Source of the DNA: FEN-1073 sp963780865
Lineage (GTDB): Bacteria; Chloroflexota; Anaerolineae; Anaerolineales; RBG-16-64-43
Assembly: GCA_963780865.1 (NCBI GenBank)
Contig: CAWADT010000026.1
Coordinates: 124,001-188,000, forward strand
Direction: 5' to 3'
DNA length: 64,000 nucleotides
In this document: piece by piece, positions 44,332-54,536 of the stretch
Layout: each line of letters opens with the position of its first letter
How positions within the stretch are numbered: the stretch's first letter is position 1
The notes under the pieces: generated by a model
The model's database searches: none
What the model was told of the DNA's origin: nothing
Seen by the model: only the letters and a program-made list of their open reading frames with translations
Program-made: the position numbers and the translations under genes

Positions 44332-45150
44332 CTATTTTCCGGCAAGCACGGCCTTCAACCTGCGGGCCAGCGGTTCCTTGAGCAGGGCCGTCTGGCCGCG
44401 GCGATAGGGGAGCGTGTTCCAGTTCCGGACGTCGAAGGGCAGGTCGGCAAGCGGCGTCGAGCAGATGTGCACGGTCGGCTTTTTCAACGCGTGCGCGAAG
44501 CCGGCCTCGTACAGAACGTTCGGTTTGGCTTCCGAGAGATCGACGATCACGGCCGCGCTGGAGGTGATCAGGCGCTTGATCTCCGCCACGATGTCGCCGG
44601 AAAACTCCTTGAGATCCACGCGTTTGCAATCGGCGCCCACCTGCTCGGCGGCGTGCGACATGGCGATGAAGTAGGTGTCGTCGTACTCGCTGGAAAACGG
44701 CATCGCGGCGAAGATCATCCGCTTGGAAGGCGCCGTGGGCGTGGCGGGCCGCGGCGGGCGGGCAGGACGGCTTTCCTCCGCCGCGCGGCCTTCGACACTA
44801 GCCGGACGGGCGGGAGACGCGGGAAGGTGAAATAATTTCTGGAGCGTGGGGAGAACCGCATCCAGCTTGATGACCCCTTTGCGTTTGTAATTCTTTTTCA
44901 GATCCGGCATCACAATCAACGCCTCATCGGCGCCGGTCGCCTTTTTATACAATTGAACCTGGTGGATGGCCCGGGCCGTGTTGCCCCCGCGCGGATCCCA
45001 ACCCTTTACCTCGAGAACGATTTTTTCCCCGTGTGGCCCGGTGACGATGAAATCCGGGCGCAACCCGCCGATGGTGGGCTGGCGGCGGTAGGAAATCCCC
45101 GCGTTGCGAAGGATGTTTTCCAGTTTGTCTTCAGTTATTTTGGGGCACAT
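44332..45150 (-). CDS. Restriction-endonuclease-like / nucleoside deoxyribosyltransferase-like (TIR-like) fusion; candidate defence effector
   Basis: A 272-residue two-domain protein. The N-terminal domain (about 1-110) has a PD-(D/E)xK nuclease pattern: GLRPDFIVTGPHG (Asp 33) and IVLEVKGW (Glu 47, Lys 49), as in Mrr/Vsr-like enzymes. After a Pro/Ala/Arg linker (about 112-142), the C-terminal domain reads MIFAAMPFSSEYDDTYFIAM, VIVDLSEAKPNVLYEAGFAH. This is the D-x-S...PN-x2-YE-x-G signature of nucleoside deoxyribosyltransferase-like and TIR-like nucleotide-cleaving domains, with Glu 215 as probable nucleophile. Such domains occur in anti-phage systems. It stands alone between repeats, with no phage-sensing partner visible. 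Function is inferred. Confidence 0.72.
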   Translation of the reverse strand: MCPKITEDKLENILRNAGISYRRQPTIGGLRPDFIVTGPHGEKIVLEVKGWDPRGGNTARAIHQVQLYKKATGADEALIVMPDLKKNYKRKGVIKLDAVLPTLQKLFHLPASPARPASVEGRAAEESRPARPPRPATPTAPSKRMIFAAMPFSSEYDDTYFIAMSHAAEQVGADCKRVDLKEFSGDIVAEIKRLITSSAAVIVDLSEAKPNVLYEAGFAHALKKPTVHICSTPLADLPFDVRNWNTLPYRRGQTALLKEPLARRLKAVLAGK

Positions 45151-45269
45151 AAACCCTCTCAGTTTTCTTTCTTACCGTCCGGTATTTTAATCAATTTAGC
45201 TGCATGGGGGTTTTCGGATTTCATGGATTACACGAATGTTCCACAGTCTCCTTTTAATAAATTAAGAAA

Positions 45270-45425
45270 GTCTGTCATTGCGAGGAGGACCGGCGGGATG
45301 TTTTGCCGGTCCGACGAAGCAATCTGGGCTTCAAATGCCAGTGATTCCATTTTCCCATTGGTTGATTCCATTCTGCTGTTGTCATTGAGAGATTGCTTCG
45401 CTCCCTTTGGTCGCTCGCAATGACA
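45270..45425. repeat. TCATTGCGAG-type inverted repeat
   Basis: CTGTCATTGCGAGGAG (45270) and GGTCGCTCGCAATGACAAC (to 45425) face each other, with GACGAAGCAATC / GATTGCTTCGCTCCCTTTGG inside. The same blocks fill the interior of MITE copy A (28385-28510). Confidence 0.7.
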
Positions 45426-45460
45426 ACATTCGCAAAAAGCGAATGGTATTTCAGTTTAAT

Positions 45461-45994
45461 TCACGGCCAGGAAACGTAAACGATTCCCAGCGCCAACCGC
45501 TCGCCCGCCGAAAGAGTGATCAGACGCGGAGCCTGGTTATCCGGAGCGATCTCGGCCGGGCACCAATTGTAGGGGGCGGAAACGATCAGGAAGTAACTCC
45601 CCGGCGGAATGTCGGTCAATTGAAAATTTCCATAGAGGTCGGAATGTTCGATGAAATCATCGCGGGAGGGATCCGGTCCGGCCAGGAAACCGGGCATCGA
45701 GTCGTGATTATCCCCCTGGGCTTTGGTCAGATAGAACATCGTCTCGGGGATGATTTTCTGGATCGTATAGGAATACAGCGCGCCGGAGAGCGCGGCCAGC
45801 CCCGCTTCGGGCAGCGGCGCGTCGGAGGGCGGCAGCGGGGTGAGGATGGTTTTTTCCGCATCGGTCGCCACGGGTCCGAAGTAATTCCCGGCGGCGGGAT
45901 AGGAACCGGCGCCCGCGGCGGACGGCGTGCGCGCCGGCTTGCAGGCGGCGAGCGCCAGGCCCGCCAGGAGGCATCCGAGCAGCGGGCGGTTCAT
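45461..45994 (-). CDS. Small lipoprotein with carboxypeptidase-regulatory-like domain
   Basis: A 177-residue lipoprotein: signal peptide MNRPLLGCLLAGLALAAC, a short linker, then a beta-sandwich domain. The motif LYGNFQLTDIPPGSYFLIVS is the classical G-x-F-x-L-x-x-(I/V)-PPG-x-Y of carboxypeptidase-regulatory (transthyretin-like) domains, used for surface binding or rigidity. The ATG at 45994 overlaps the stop of the upstream secreted protein (TAATG), so the two are translationally coupled and probably work together at the cell surface. Confidence 0.8.
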   Translation of the reverse strand: MNRPLLGCLLAGLALAACKPARTPSAAGAGSYPAAGNYFGPVATDAEKTILTPLPPSDAPLPEAGLAALSGALYSYTIQKIIPETMFYLTKAQGDNHDSMPGFLAGPDPSRDDFIEHSDLYGNFQLTDIPPGSYFLIVSAPYNWCPAEIAPDNQAPRLITLSAGERLALGIVYVSWP

Positions 45995-47538
45995 TACGGC
46001 AGGGCGCGGGTGAAGGCGCGATGTGCCATGAACTGATCGCCGCTGACGTTCTTGTAATACGTGAGCTGGACGTACCCGTCGATCGGTTCGTTGTAGGATT
46101 CGATCCGCAGCGAACCTTCCCAATTATCGGGCAGGGTGTTTTCCGCCTCACTGCTCACCGTGCCGGTCCCCAGCCGGTGGTTGCGCTGCAGGCTGCTTGA
46201 GCCCGGAATGACCACGCCGTCCACCTCAATCGTGTCGGCGCTGTCCACCACCCCGTCGTGGTTGATATCGCACGTGGACAGCGGGCAGTTGCCGTTGGTG
46301 GCGGGAATATAGAAAAGTTTGAGGTTGGTGGCCAGAGCGCCGAGATTGCGGATTCCCACGACGCTCGCAAACCCGTTTGGCAGCACCTTGGCCACAAGCG
46401 GGATGAACATCACCCGGTCGGTTCCGCCCGCGCGCACCGCTTCGTATGCCGAAGCGCCGACGTTGCCGGTGGGCGAATTGTAGTAGCGCATCTGGACGAT
46501 CGCCGCGAGAGAAGCCCCGGCCGCCTGCAGATCGCACGTTCCCGCCCAGCCCACCGGATACAATCCCGCGTCTCCGATCGGGTTGAACGAATACGATCCG
46601 TTGGCGGCAATCTCCGTGGGATTGGTGAAGGTCAGCACGGCGGGAGTGTTGCCCCAGATGGTGGTGCAATGCATCGCCAGCGCCCCGGCGGCGATCTCCG
46701 CTCCGCCGATGTTTTGGGCTGTGATCACCGTGCTCAGCCCGTTGTCCAGCCGCGAGAAGAAGATCGGCACGATCCACTGCGGGCCGAGGTCCTCGGCCGG
46801 AAAGGCGTCGAAGGTTTGCAGAATGTCTGCGCCCTGGAAGAAGTTGGAGATCACCGTGATCTTTTTTCCGTTGAGCGCGGTGACCACCGCGGAGCCGATC
46901 CAATCGTCGGGAAGGTTGGTTTCCGTCGAAAGGTCGTAATAATAGGAAACGCCGGGCGCAAGCGAATCGATCGTCTTGGTATAGGCTCCGCTGCTTCCGG
47001 TGGTGGGGATCAAATCCACCGTCACCGTAAGGGCCTCGGTATCGGCGTTCTGGATGATGATCTGGCTGTTGGCCGTGCCGCTGAGCGTGGGGTGGTTGCG
47101 CGCCGCGAGGGGCACGTAAAAGACGGTATGCCCCGCCAGAAAGCCCGTATAGGCGTCTTGCGTGGGCACCTGCCCGCGGGCCTGGATCTGCACGATGGCG
47201 CCGACCGGGTTATCGGAGGCGATCACCACCGATCCGCGCCCCGGTTGCATGGTCGGATCGAAATATTGCTTGATCTGGATCGAGCCGCCGTTGGGCGGCA
47301 GGCTGAAGCTGAGGTTGCCAGTCGTTACCCCCGGCCAGGCGGCGCCGCTTTCGAGCAGATAGGAGATCGAGCCGGTGGCAGGATTGTTCTTATCCAGGTT
47401 AACCAAGGTGAAGTTTGTGCTCAACAGCTTCGCGGTGGCGGCGGCCTGGACGGGCGTCGGGACGGAGAAGGAGAGCGCGGAGAAGAACGCGGCCGCGGCC
47501 AGGGCGGATTTCCGACGGATATTGAACTGGTGGATCAT
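45994..47538 (-). CDS. Secreted beta-rich surface protein with dockerin/EF-hand-like motif
   Basis: A 514-residue exported protein with a Sec signal peptide (RRKSALAAAAFFSALSFSVPTPVQA). The body has three or more similar beta-domains marked by VNLDKNNPATGSISYLLESG, FYVPLAARNHPTLSGTANSQ and MFIPLVAKVLPNGFASVVGI, each followed by I-x-N-x-G-type strands. Near the end, CDINHDGVVDSADTIEVDG is a calcium-binding loop of the dockerin/EF-hand type (D-x-N-x-D-G-x-x-D-x-x-D). The three 'PLxA+' blocks suggest internal repeats. GAGAGG precedes the ATG. It is coupled to the lipoprotein gene at 45461. Role: probably extracellular structure or adhesion. Confidence 0.78.
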   Translation of the reverse strand: MIHQFNIRRKSALAAAAFFSALSFSVPTPVQAAATAKLLSTNFTLVNLDKNNPATGSISYLLESGAAWPGVTTGNLSFSLPPNGGSIQIKQYFDPTMQPGRGSVVIASDNPVGAIVQIQARGQVPTQDAYTGFLAGHTVFYVPLAARNHPTLSGTANSQIIIQNADTEALTVTVDLIPTTGSSGAYTKTIDSLAPGVSYYYDLSTETNLPDDWIGSAVVTALNGKKITVISNFFQGADILQTFDAFPAEDLGPQWIVPIFFSRLDNGLSTVITAQNIGGAEIAAGALAMHCTTIWGNTPAVLTFTNPTEIAANGSYSFNPIGDAGLYPVGWAGTCDLQAAGASLAAIVQMRYYNSPTGNVGASAYEAVRAGGTDRVMFIPLVAKVLPNGFASVVGIRNLGALATNLKLFYIPATNGNCPLSTCDINHDGVVDSADTIEVDGVVIPGSSSLQRNHRLGTGTVSSEAENTLPDNWEGSLRIESYNEPIDGYVQLTYYKNVSGDQFMAHRAFTRALP

Positions 47539-47559
47539 ATGAGCCTCTCTTTAGAAAAA

Positions 47560-47700
47560 GTCGGTCGAGTAGCCCCGAAGGGGCGTATCGAGACCACAAT
47601 GTAACGGACAATGCCCTGGCTGGTGGCCTCAATACGCACAAACCGCTACCCCGGCCCGCGCGGCGAAGCCGGGGCGGGCTCGACCACCAAATCGACAGGG
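47560..47700. repeat. GGTCGAGTAG / TATCGAGACCAC repeat
   Basis: GGTCGAGTAGCCCCGAAGGGGC and GTATCGAGACCACAA, then the complementary CGGGCTCGACCACC, as in the interior of MITE copy B (29955-30080). It fills the gap between two reverse-strand genes. Confidence 0.65.
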
Positions 47701-47756
47701 GTGGAGCTCACAATAACGAAACCTAAGCATGCACTCTACTTCCTTCTATTACCATA

Positions 47757-48964
47757 TCATACCCGGCTGGAATTTCCCACTCGCCGGAGAGCCGGCGCGC
47801 GAGCGTCGATCGCTTCTCGGTAGACGGCGAGTATTCGCCGGGCTATCATGGGCCAATCGTAAATCGCGCGCACGCCCTGCGCGGCCGCGCGTCCCATCGC
47901 GAGCCTGCGCGCGGGCGAGGCGATCAGGCCTTCGAGCGCCTCAGCCAGCGCCTGCGAATCACCTGGCTCGACCAAGATTCCCCAACGGGAAGAAACACGT
48001 CCGGGATTCCGCCCGCACGCCCGCCGACGCACGGGGTTCCCGAAGCCAGCGCTTCGAGCAGCGCCACGCCCTGGCCTTCTTCGAGCGAGGGCAGGACGAA
48101 TACCTCCGCGCGCCGCATCCACCGCGCGACTTCTTCGGGCGAAAGGCTCCCCGTGAAAACCACCGCCTCACTGATGCCCGCGGCTCGGGCTAGTGCTCGA
48201 GTTCCGCGCGCTGGGGGCCGTCGCCGATCAGCACCAGGCGGTGCGCAGGGTGCCGGCGGTAGATCAGCGCCATCGCCTCCAGCAGCGTGCGCAACCCTTT
48301 GCGTTCGATCAACGATCCGGCGAACAGCAGAACCGGTTCGCGCGGGAGATCATCGGGATGAAACTTCATTCCATCCACGCCGTTGGGAATGACCGCGATC
48401 CGATCCGAATCCACCCCCAGCGCCGCCGCATCCGCGGCCAGCGACGCGCTGAGCGCGATTACCTTCCGTGCGCCGCGCAGCGCCCGGCGGGTGAACATAC
48501 CGGCGAGGGGGATCCGCGCGGCGCGATAGATGTCGCTGCCCTGCACGGTGCACACGACGGAGCGGCGGTGGACCGGCGCGCCCAAATAGGCGGCAAAGGC
48601 GGAGAAGGTCCACTGGGCGTGGATCAGATCGCACGAGCCGGCCGATCCGCGCGACGGCCAAAGCATGCGCGGCCAGCAGCGGAAGCACGATCAGCCGTCC
48701 CGGGCCGCCCCGTTCCCACACGACCGGCAATCCGCCGGGGGTGGAGAGGAGGATTTCCCACCGCTCCGGGCGCAGATAGCGCGGGCGGAAAATTTCCACG
48801 CCCGCCATTTCCTCGTGCGCCCTGGCCCCGGCGGCGTGCGGCGCCACGACCACCACGCGAACGCCGAGCGCGGAAAGCGCGCGGCACGCCTCCCAGATGA
48901 AGGTCCCGCGGTAATCGCCCTCCCAGCGGGGGAAGGAAGTGGTGGCGACGCAGACGCTGAGCAT
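47757..48964 (-). CDS. GT4-family glycosyltransferase, three apparent frameshifts
   Basis: A GT-B retaining glycosyltransferase pieced from four frames. 48964-48640: LSVCVATTSFPRWEGDYRGT and the acceptor domain. 48640-48190: DLIHAQWTFSAFAAYLGAP, VVCTVQGSDIYRAARIP, IPNGVDGMKFHP and VLLFAGSLIERKGL. 48185-47990: VVFTGSLSPEEVARWMRRAE and FVLPSLEEGQGVALLEALAS (the E-x7-E motif). 47985-47757: GILVEPGDSQALAEAL. Breaks near 48185 and 47985 are repaired by adding one G to a G-run; the break near 48645 also needs one base. The restored length is about 400 residues, normal for GT4. Likely role: addition of a sugar to surface polysaccharide. Confidence 0.82.
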
Positions 48965-49093
48965 ATGACTTTCTCAATCTCCCATCCCATCCTCCATCTC
49001 CCGGCCCATCTCCTCCTTCCCGTATCACGGGAAGGAGGAAGGGGAGCAGGGGTAGGAGAATAGGATGGCGTACGGGAAATATGTAAACGATGG

Positions 49094-50065
49094 CTATCGT
49101 TTCCTCGGCCGCTTTTCCGCCGCGCGGTCCCCTTCCATTCGCCGCACGCGGAAAAGAGTTTCTTCCAGAATCCGGCGGTTGAAGCCGATCAGATCCGCCA
49201 CCAGCCCGATGAGCACGATCTGGATTCCGACGATGAGCAGCACGGCGGCGAGGACGACCGATTGCACGTGCCCGGCGCCGAACCCAAGGGCGGCAAAGTA
49301 GAGATACCGCGCGCCGAGGATGAGCCCGGCGGCGAAGAACAAGCTTCCGATAATCGAAAACACGCGCAGCGGGCGGTACATCACAAACGAGCGCAGCAGC
49401 GTGGCTCCGGAAAAAAACAGGTAATGCAGGACGCCGTAGGCGAGGCGCGAAGGCCGCACGGGCGGATTGGTGCGAACCGGGACGAATTCCACCGCCTCGC
49501 GCCGGGCACCGGCCTGGATCAGCGTTTCGAGCGTGTAGGAAAAATTGCTCATCACGAGCGTCCGCAACGCGGCGTTGCGCGAGTAGGCCCGGAACCCGCT
49601 GGCCGCATCGGGGACGCGCATTCCGGAGGCCAGCCCGATCAGCGCGCTGCCCAGACGCTGGAAGATGCGCTTCCCGGGAGGGAACCGCCGCATGCCCGCC
49701 GCGCCGCGGTCGCCCACCGTCAGTTCGGCCCGGCCGGCGAGGATCGGCTCGATCAGCGCGGGAATGTCTTCGGCGCAGTATTGGTTGTCGGCGTCGGTGT
49801 TGACGATCACGTCGGCGCCCCGCGCCAGCGCCTCTTCCAACCCGGCGGCAAAAGCCGCCGCCAGGCCCGCGTGCTTTGGCAGCACCATCACGCCGTCCGC
49901 GCCGGATTTCCGCGCGGCCTCGGCCGTGCCGTCGCTGCTGCCGTCGTCGATCACCAAGCAGCTCGACGGAATCCACGCCCGGGATGCTTGCGCGGCAATC
50001 GCCCGCAGCGTGGCGGGCAGATTATTTTCTTCGTTATAGCAGGGGATCTGGATGACGAGTTTCAT
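49094..50065 (-). CDS. GT2-family glycosyltransferase with C-terminal membrane helices (DPM1/GtrB-like)
   Basis: A 323-residue GT-A enzyme. IQIPCYNEENNLPATL, VIDDGSSDGTAEAA, the DxD motif in DVIVNTDADNQYCAED, and DRGAAGMRRFPPGKR are typical of dolichyl/polyprenyl-phosphate sugar synthases. Two membrane helices follow (FSIIGSLFFAAGLILGARYL and SVVLAAVLLIVGIQIVLIGL). It would make polyprenyl-phosphate-hexose from a nucleotide sugar. ATG 50065 gives the canonical MKLVIQIP start. It lies beside the GT4 gene on the same strand, consistent with a small envelope-glycan locus. Confidence 0.9.
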   Translation of the reverse strand: MKLVIQIPCYNEENNLPATLRAIAAQASRAWIPSSCLVIDDGSSDGTAEAARKSGADGVMVLPKHAGLAAAFAAGLEEALARGADVIVNTDADNQYCAEDIPALIEPILAGRAELTVGDRGAAGMRRFPPGKRIFQRLGSALIGLASGMRVPDAASGFRAYSRNAALRTLVMSNFSYTLETLIQAGARREAVEFVPVRTNPPVRPSRLAYGVLHYLFFSGATLLRSFVMYRPLRVFSIIGSLFFAAGLILGARYLYFAALGFGAGHVQSVVLAAVLLIVGIQIVLIGLVADLIGFNRRILEETLFRVRRMEGDRAAEKRPRKR

Positions 50066-50250
50066 GACGGCGGTAGGCGATTGCCATCCCATCCCACTAC
50101 CCCTTGTCCTTCGCTATCCCTCGCTTCGCTCGGGACAGGCGCTCAGGACATTCCCTCTCCCTTCCCGAAAGATGGGAAGGCAGGAGGGGAAAGAGGAGGA
50201 AGGATGGGATGGTCAACACTTTTTATCATCAACCGTGAACGATAATACCA

Positions 50251-53200
50251 CTAGCGCAGGATGCCCGGCAGGAAGCCGCAATAGCCTTTGGTGACGATCA
50301 AATCATAGGCGGTGTCGTCGCCGGCGGCCATCGCGTCCTGGTGGGAGGCGCGCAGGAAGAAGATTCCATCGCGCGGGGCGGTCCAGCACAGCGTGGCGCC
50401 CTGGCCGATCATGCTCGCGGCGGGCGGGAGGGCCCGCAGCAGGCGGGTGGTCCCGTCGGTGTCGATGAGATCGAGCACGATCCAAGATGTCGGTCCGCGG
50501 GCAAGGGCGCGCAGGAGGTAAGTCGTGCCGGCCGTTGCCTGGAAAAATCCCCAGTCCTCATCGCCCGACGGGCAGATGGTGTGCCGCTGGGCCGTGCCCA
50601 GCGTCAATTCCTTGGCGAACAGCGCGGAATTGTCGGATTCGAACGAGTCGGGACTTGCAGCCTTTGATCGCGGTAGCGACGTCGGATTGGGAGGCATTCC
50701 CGGCGCGGTCGAGCGCGATGATGCGGAAGCCGTAGCTGTGCCCGGGCTGCCCGGCGTATACCGCCTGGCGAGTGTCCGGCGTCGAGGCCGGTGAGCCAGT
50801 CGGTCCACGCTCCGCCGTCGATCCGCAACTGCACGCGGAAGGAAGCCAGACCGGAGAAGGAATCGCTCGCCGTCCAGTTCAGATTAACCACCGTGGAATC
50901 CTGTATGGGAGCGAGCGGTGATACGGAAAGCGTCGGCGGAGTGCGGTCGTTGGCGATTCCCCATACCACCGCCACCGTCTGATTGCCGACCCAGTCCGTG
51001 GCCACCGCCTCGAAAGCCAGCGCCGATCCTTCCGGAAGCGTGGCCGGATCGAGCGGGCAGGACCAGCCGTCGGCGCCGCTGGTATCGGTGCAGACGAGCG
51101 TCCAATTGGTACCCGCCCAATCCGAGGAGTGGCTGTAAATTTCCACCTTCTGGATTCCGCCGCCGTCGGCGGCCGAGACGACCAGATTCGCCGGCAGAGC
51201 GGAAAGGAACTGGCCGGATTGCGAAGGCGTCACCCAGGAGACAGTCGGATTGATCGGAATCCACCAGCAGCCGCATTGTGTATCCGAAGTCCGGTCCCGC
51301 CATCGCTCGGATGGTGCTGCGAGCGCATCTTGACGAAATACGTTCCGGCGCTCGGAAGCTGGTATCCGACCGAGGCGGCGTCGGAGGAGGCGAGCACACT
51401 CGTCCCGTCGCCGTCGAGAATCTCCATGTGCGGCTGGAGCGCGGTCGTGCCTTCGAGCTTGGCGACGATGCGGCTCGCCCCGGCGGCGGTGAAGCGGTAA
51501 TAATCCTCGTCGCCCGCGGGGCAAATCTGGCCGCTCGCCGTCGCGCCGATGGAAACCGGCGTGGCGGCGCCCGAGGCATTGTTCGGTTCGTTCGCGTCGC
51601 CGCAGGCGGGCGCGGCCGCGGCGGTGACGGAAAAATCGTCGATCGCCCAGCCGGTGTTGGCGTTGCCGATTTCATCCCCCGAGTAGAACGCAAAGCGCAC
51701 GCGGATCGTGTGGAGGGCGTAGGCCGAAAGGTCGAGGAACGGGCCGGATTGCCACACCCGCTGAGCGTCGTCGACGAGTTGATAGACGTTGGTGTAGTTT
51801 CCGCCGTCGACCGCGATCTGGATCCGGCGCTGGTCCCAATGCGGGTTGGCGCCCTCGCCGTCGAACCAGTATTTGAAGCTCAGGGAGTATCCCGCGGCGG
51901 GGATGGCAATCGGCGGCGAGGTGAGAAAGCCGTAGTTCGGATCGCCGTTGTTGTAGGTTCCGCTGCCGGCCTGGTTGTAGACCCAGGCGCGGGCGCCGCT
52001 CGTAACGGGACTGGCGGTGACGCGCCAAAATCCGCTCGCGCTCCATTTGGAAACGTCGCCCTCGATCCCGTCAGTGAAGGGAGCGCTCACCGCGGAAGGC
52101 CAGGCCGGCGCGGCCGACAACCGTCCAGCGCCGATCCTGCCAATCGCTGATGCAGACGGGGTTCCCCGCGCAAGATCGCTGGACAAGGTACCAGGTTTGC
52201 GTGCCAAGGGCGGCGTTGATCGCTGCCCTCCAACACGTGGTAGGGCAGGCGCTGCTCGCCCAGCGGGCCGGTGGGGGTTGTCTCCACGCCGGTATAAAGC
52301 GCCGCCAGGCCGGTGCGCCAGAAGAGCACGATTGAGTCGCCGCGCTGGAACGTGGCCCCCTCGGGCGGCCAGATCAGCGTGGCCACGCCGGGCGTGACGG
52401 TGCGCGATGTGACCTTCATCGAATGAACGGAATTGGAACCGATCGGGTTGTCGCTGAGATTCCGGTCGTCGGAATCGAACGCCTCCGTCCTGCCGGAATA
52501 ATAATCGCCGCTGTAGAGCGTGGCCAGGACGTTCGCGCCGACGCGGATCGATTGCGCGTGTTCGGCGCCCACCGGAGCCAGGACCGAGCCGTTGGCGTAG
52601 TCGCCCGCGTCCAGCGCGATGCAATCGCCGCCGAAATCCTTGCCGGCGTACAGTGCCACCTGGTCCGCGCTCGGGGTGCACGCCGGAGGCGGAGGCGGGC
52701 ACGAGCCCGCGTGGACGATCGAACGCAGGCCCGGATAACCGACCGTCTCGTTTCCGTCGCGGTCCCAGGCGCGGAGCGAAATGCTAATTGCGCCAGCCGG
52801 AAGTCCGGCCGCGCACAGGTCCCAATCGTAGGTGAAGGGCGAAGACGAGAAGATCGGGCCGACCTGCTGCCATCCGTCGCCGGTGTTGGCGATGAAATAG
52901 GCGTGGCTGAACCCGGTGCCGGAATCGGTGGCATAGCCCTGGAGCTGGACGGTTGTGAGGTTGACCACCGACTGGTCGGCGGGGGCGGTTATTCCGGCGG
53001 CGGGCGGGGTGAAATCGGTGCCGGAGGTGTTGCCCGAGGTGTACCACCACGCGCCCTGCCCGCCGTAGGCGGCGGCTTCGGGCGGCGTGCGCGGACGGCC
53101 GCCGTTGATCGAAACGTCGTCGAAAGTAATGTCAACGGAGTTGCCCCACCACGAGCCGGGATTGGTATGCACCTGGAAGTGCAGGTGGCTGCCGGTGGAG

Positions 53201-54028
53201 TAGCCGGTGTCGTCGGCGATGGCGATGAACTGTCCGCGGTAGACGCGCGCGCCGGGAGTGCGCAGCGCAACGGGAATGCTGTCCTGGGCCAGATGCAGAT
53301 ACACCATGAAGCTGACGGGAACCGTTGAGTCGTCCTCCAGCACCAGGTAATTGGCGTGGTTGGCGTTGCCGTCGTAATAGCCGTTGGGGTAGGTCCAAAC
53401 GGCGTATTTCACCGTCCCGGCCCGCGAGGCCACCAGCGGGAACATCGGGTCGGAGGGATCGGCGAAATCGAAGGCGTACGTTTCCCCGGCTGGATGCGCG
53501 ACGCTTTGGGTGAGTTCTTTTTTCTCGCCGGCCGGCCAGGGGAGCTTGTAGCTGGTGAAGGTCTTGGCCATCGCTTTCTGCTCGTCGGCCGAGGGCGGGA
53601 GGTACTGGCGCTTGGTTTCGGCCGGGATCAGATCCTCCGGCGCCGCCTGGAGCACCGCCACCCAGTCGGAATCCGCCTGGACGGTTACGACCCAATCGTC
53701 GGCCGTGCGGCGTCCGATCGCGACTCCGGGGTCGGTCGGCAGCGCCTCGCCGGTATCCGGCTGGACGTAGTTCAGCGTGGCCAGCGCCCAGCCGCCGTCC
53801 TGGGAGAAAAGGATCTCCTCCACCGTCAACCTTATATATATGGAAGGCCATCACCTCCGGATGCGCCGCCACTTTCTCTGCGATGAGCGCGGTGATGCGG
53901 TCGCGGTCGGCGGGCGTGGGCGGGCCGGGCAGGGCGGAGGGCGGGGAGGAGTAGCCGCCGGCGCCCAGGAGCAGCAGCGCGGCGAGGCTGAGGAGGATCA
54001 GGCCATAATTACGGTGAATTCGCTTCAT
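50251..54028 (-). CDS. Giant exported M23-peptidase-like / crystallin-like / PPC multidomain protein, about seven apparent frameshifts
   Basis: Starts at ATG 54028 with a signal peptide (LILLSLAALLLLGAGGYSS). Successive frames give: an M23-type domain (FMVYLHLAQDSIPV, GYSTGSHLHFQVHTNPGSWW) in 52087-53829; an Ig-like segment; a beta/gamma-crystallin-like domain (QVALYAGKDFGGDCIALDAG ... LYSGDYYSGRTEAFDSDDRN); a jelly-roll domain (SLSFKYWFDGEGANPHWDQR) and a PPC domain (NEPNNASGAATPVSI, CPAGDEDYYRFTA) in 51230-52075; fibronectin-like segments (VVNLNWTASDSFSGLASFRV); and a second PPC-like end (CPSGDEDWGFFQ). Breaks lie near 53830, 52240, 52080, 51300, 51250, 50780 and 50660; the first is fixed by removing one G. 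Total about 1,250 residues. Possibly a wall-lytic or adhesive exoprotein. Confidence 0.7.
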
Positions 54029-54461
54029 AGCCAGACGCCCGGAGAGCCAAACGCTGCGCCGGACGTTCGCGGATATAGGTGCAAGGAGCGTGCCACGGGA
54101 GTATATGCTGAATACGTGAAGCCTGCCTAAGGCTCTTCGCTCCTGGGAGCCAAGAGCAGGCACAAAGGGTAAGGAGGGGGAGGGAGTTTTTGCAAAAGGA
54201 ATGATTATGTGAAGTAATGAAGTAGCTTTTCTAACTATTGACCGGTGATGTAATAAAGCTTGAAAGCGTCTCTTTATTTGTCGCCTTAGGTCAAAGAATG
54301 GATTGTTTTAGGATTTGCTGGTGATGCGAAGCGGTTGCCGATAAGCTGAACAAGGAATGGGAATAACTATGGCAGAAGTATAGACATACATATGCTTTAG
54401 AAAAGCAAATACCGGGAAATAATTGCATCTACCTGTTGGTGCAATTTCCGTCTACTATCAT
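54029..54461. other. Gene-free, AT-rich transition
   Basis: From about 54190 base composition drops sharply relative to the flanks. No credible gene, RNA or attC site is seen here. It leads into the cassette island. Confidence 0.5.
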
Positions 54462-54468
54462 GTTGGGC
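54462..54468 (+). promoter_or_regulatory. Integron core-site-like GTTGGGC
   Basis: GTTGGGC fits the GTTRRRY core recombination site and lies 68 bases before the first cassette ORF, the distance expected at a cassette junction. No complementary inverse core was found upstream, so it could be chance. Confidence 0.35.
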
Positions 54469-54536
54469 CAATTACTATATTCTTTGAGTTGTTGATATAA
54501 TATTAGCGATGGAATGTAGGAAAGGGTAATCTAATT

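Noticed and set aside
46258..47604. Forward open frame of 448 codons
   Set aside because: Antisense to the secreted beta-protein gene, with low-complexity composition and no recognisable domain or ribosome site.
48624..49976. Reverse open frame of 450 codons spanning the two glycosyltransferase genes
   Set aside because: Arg/Gly/Ala-rich alternate frame; both GT2 and GT4 motifs lie in other frames.
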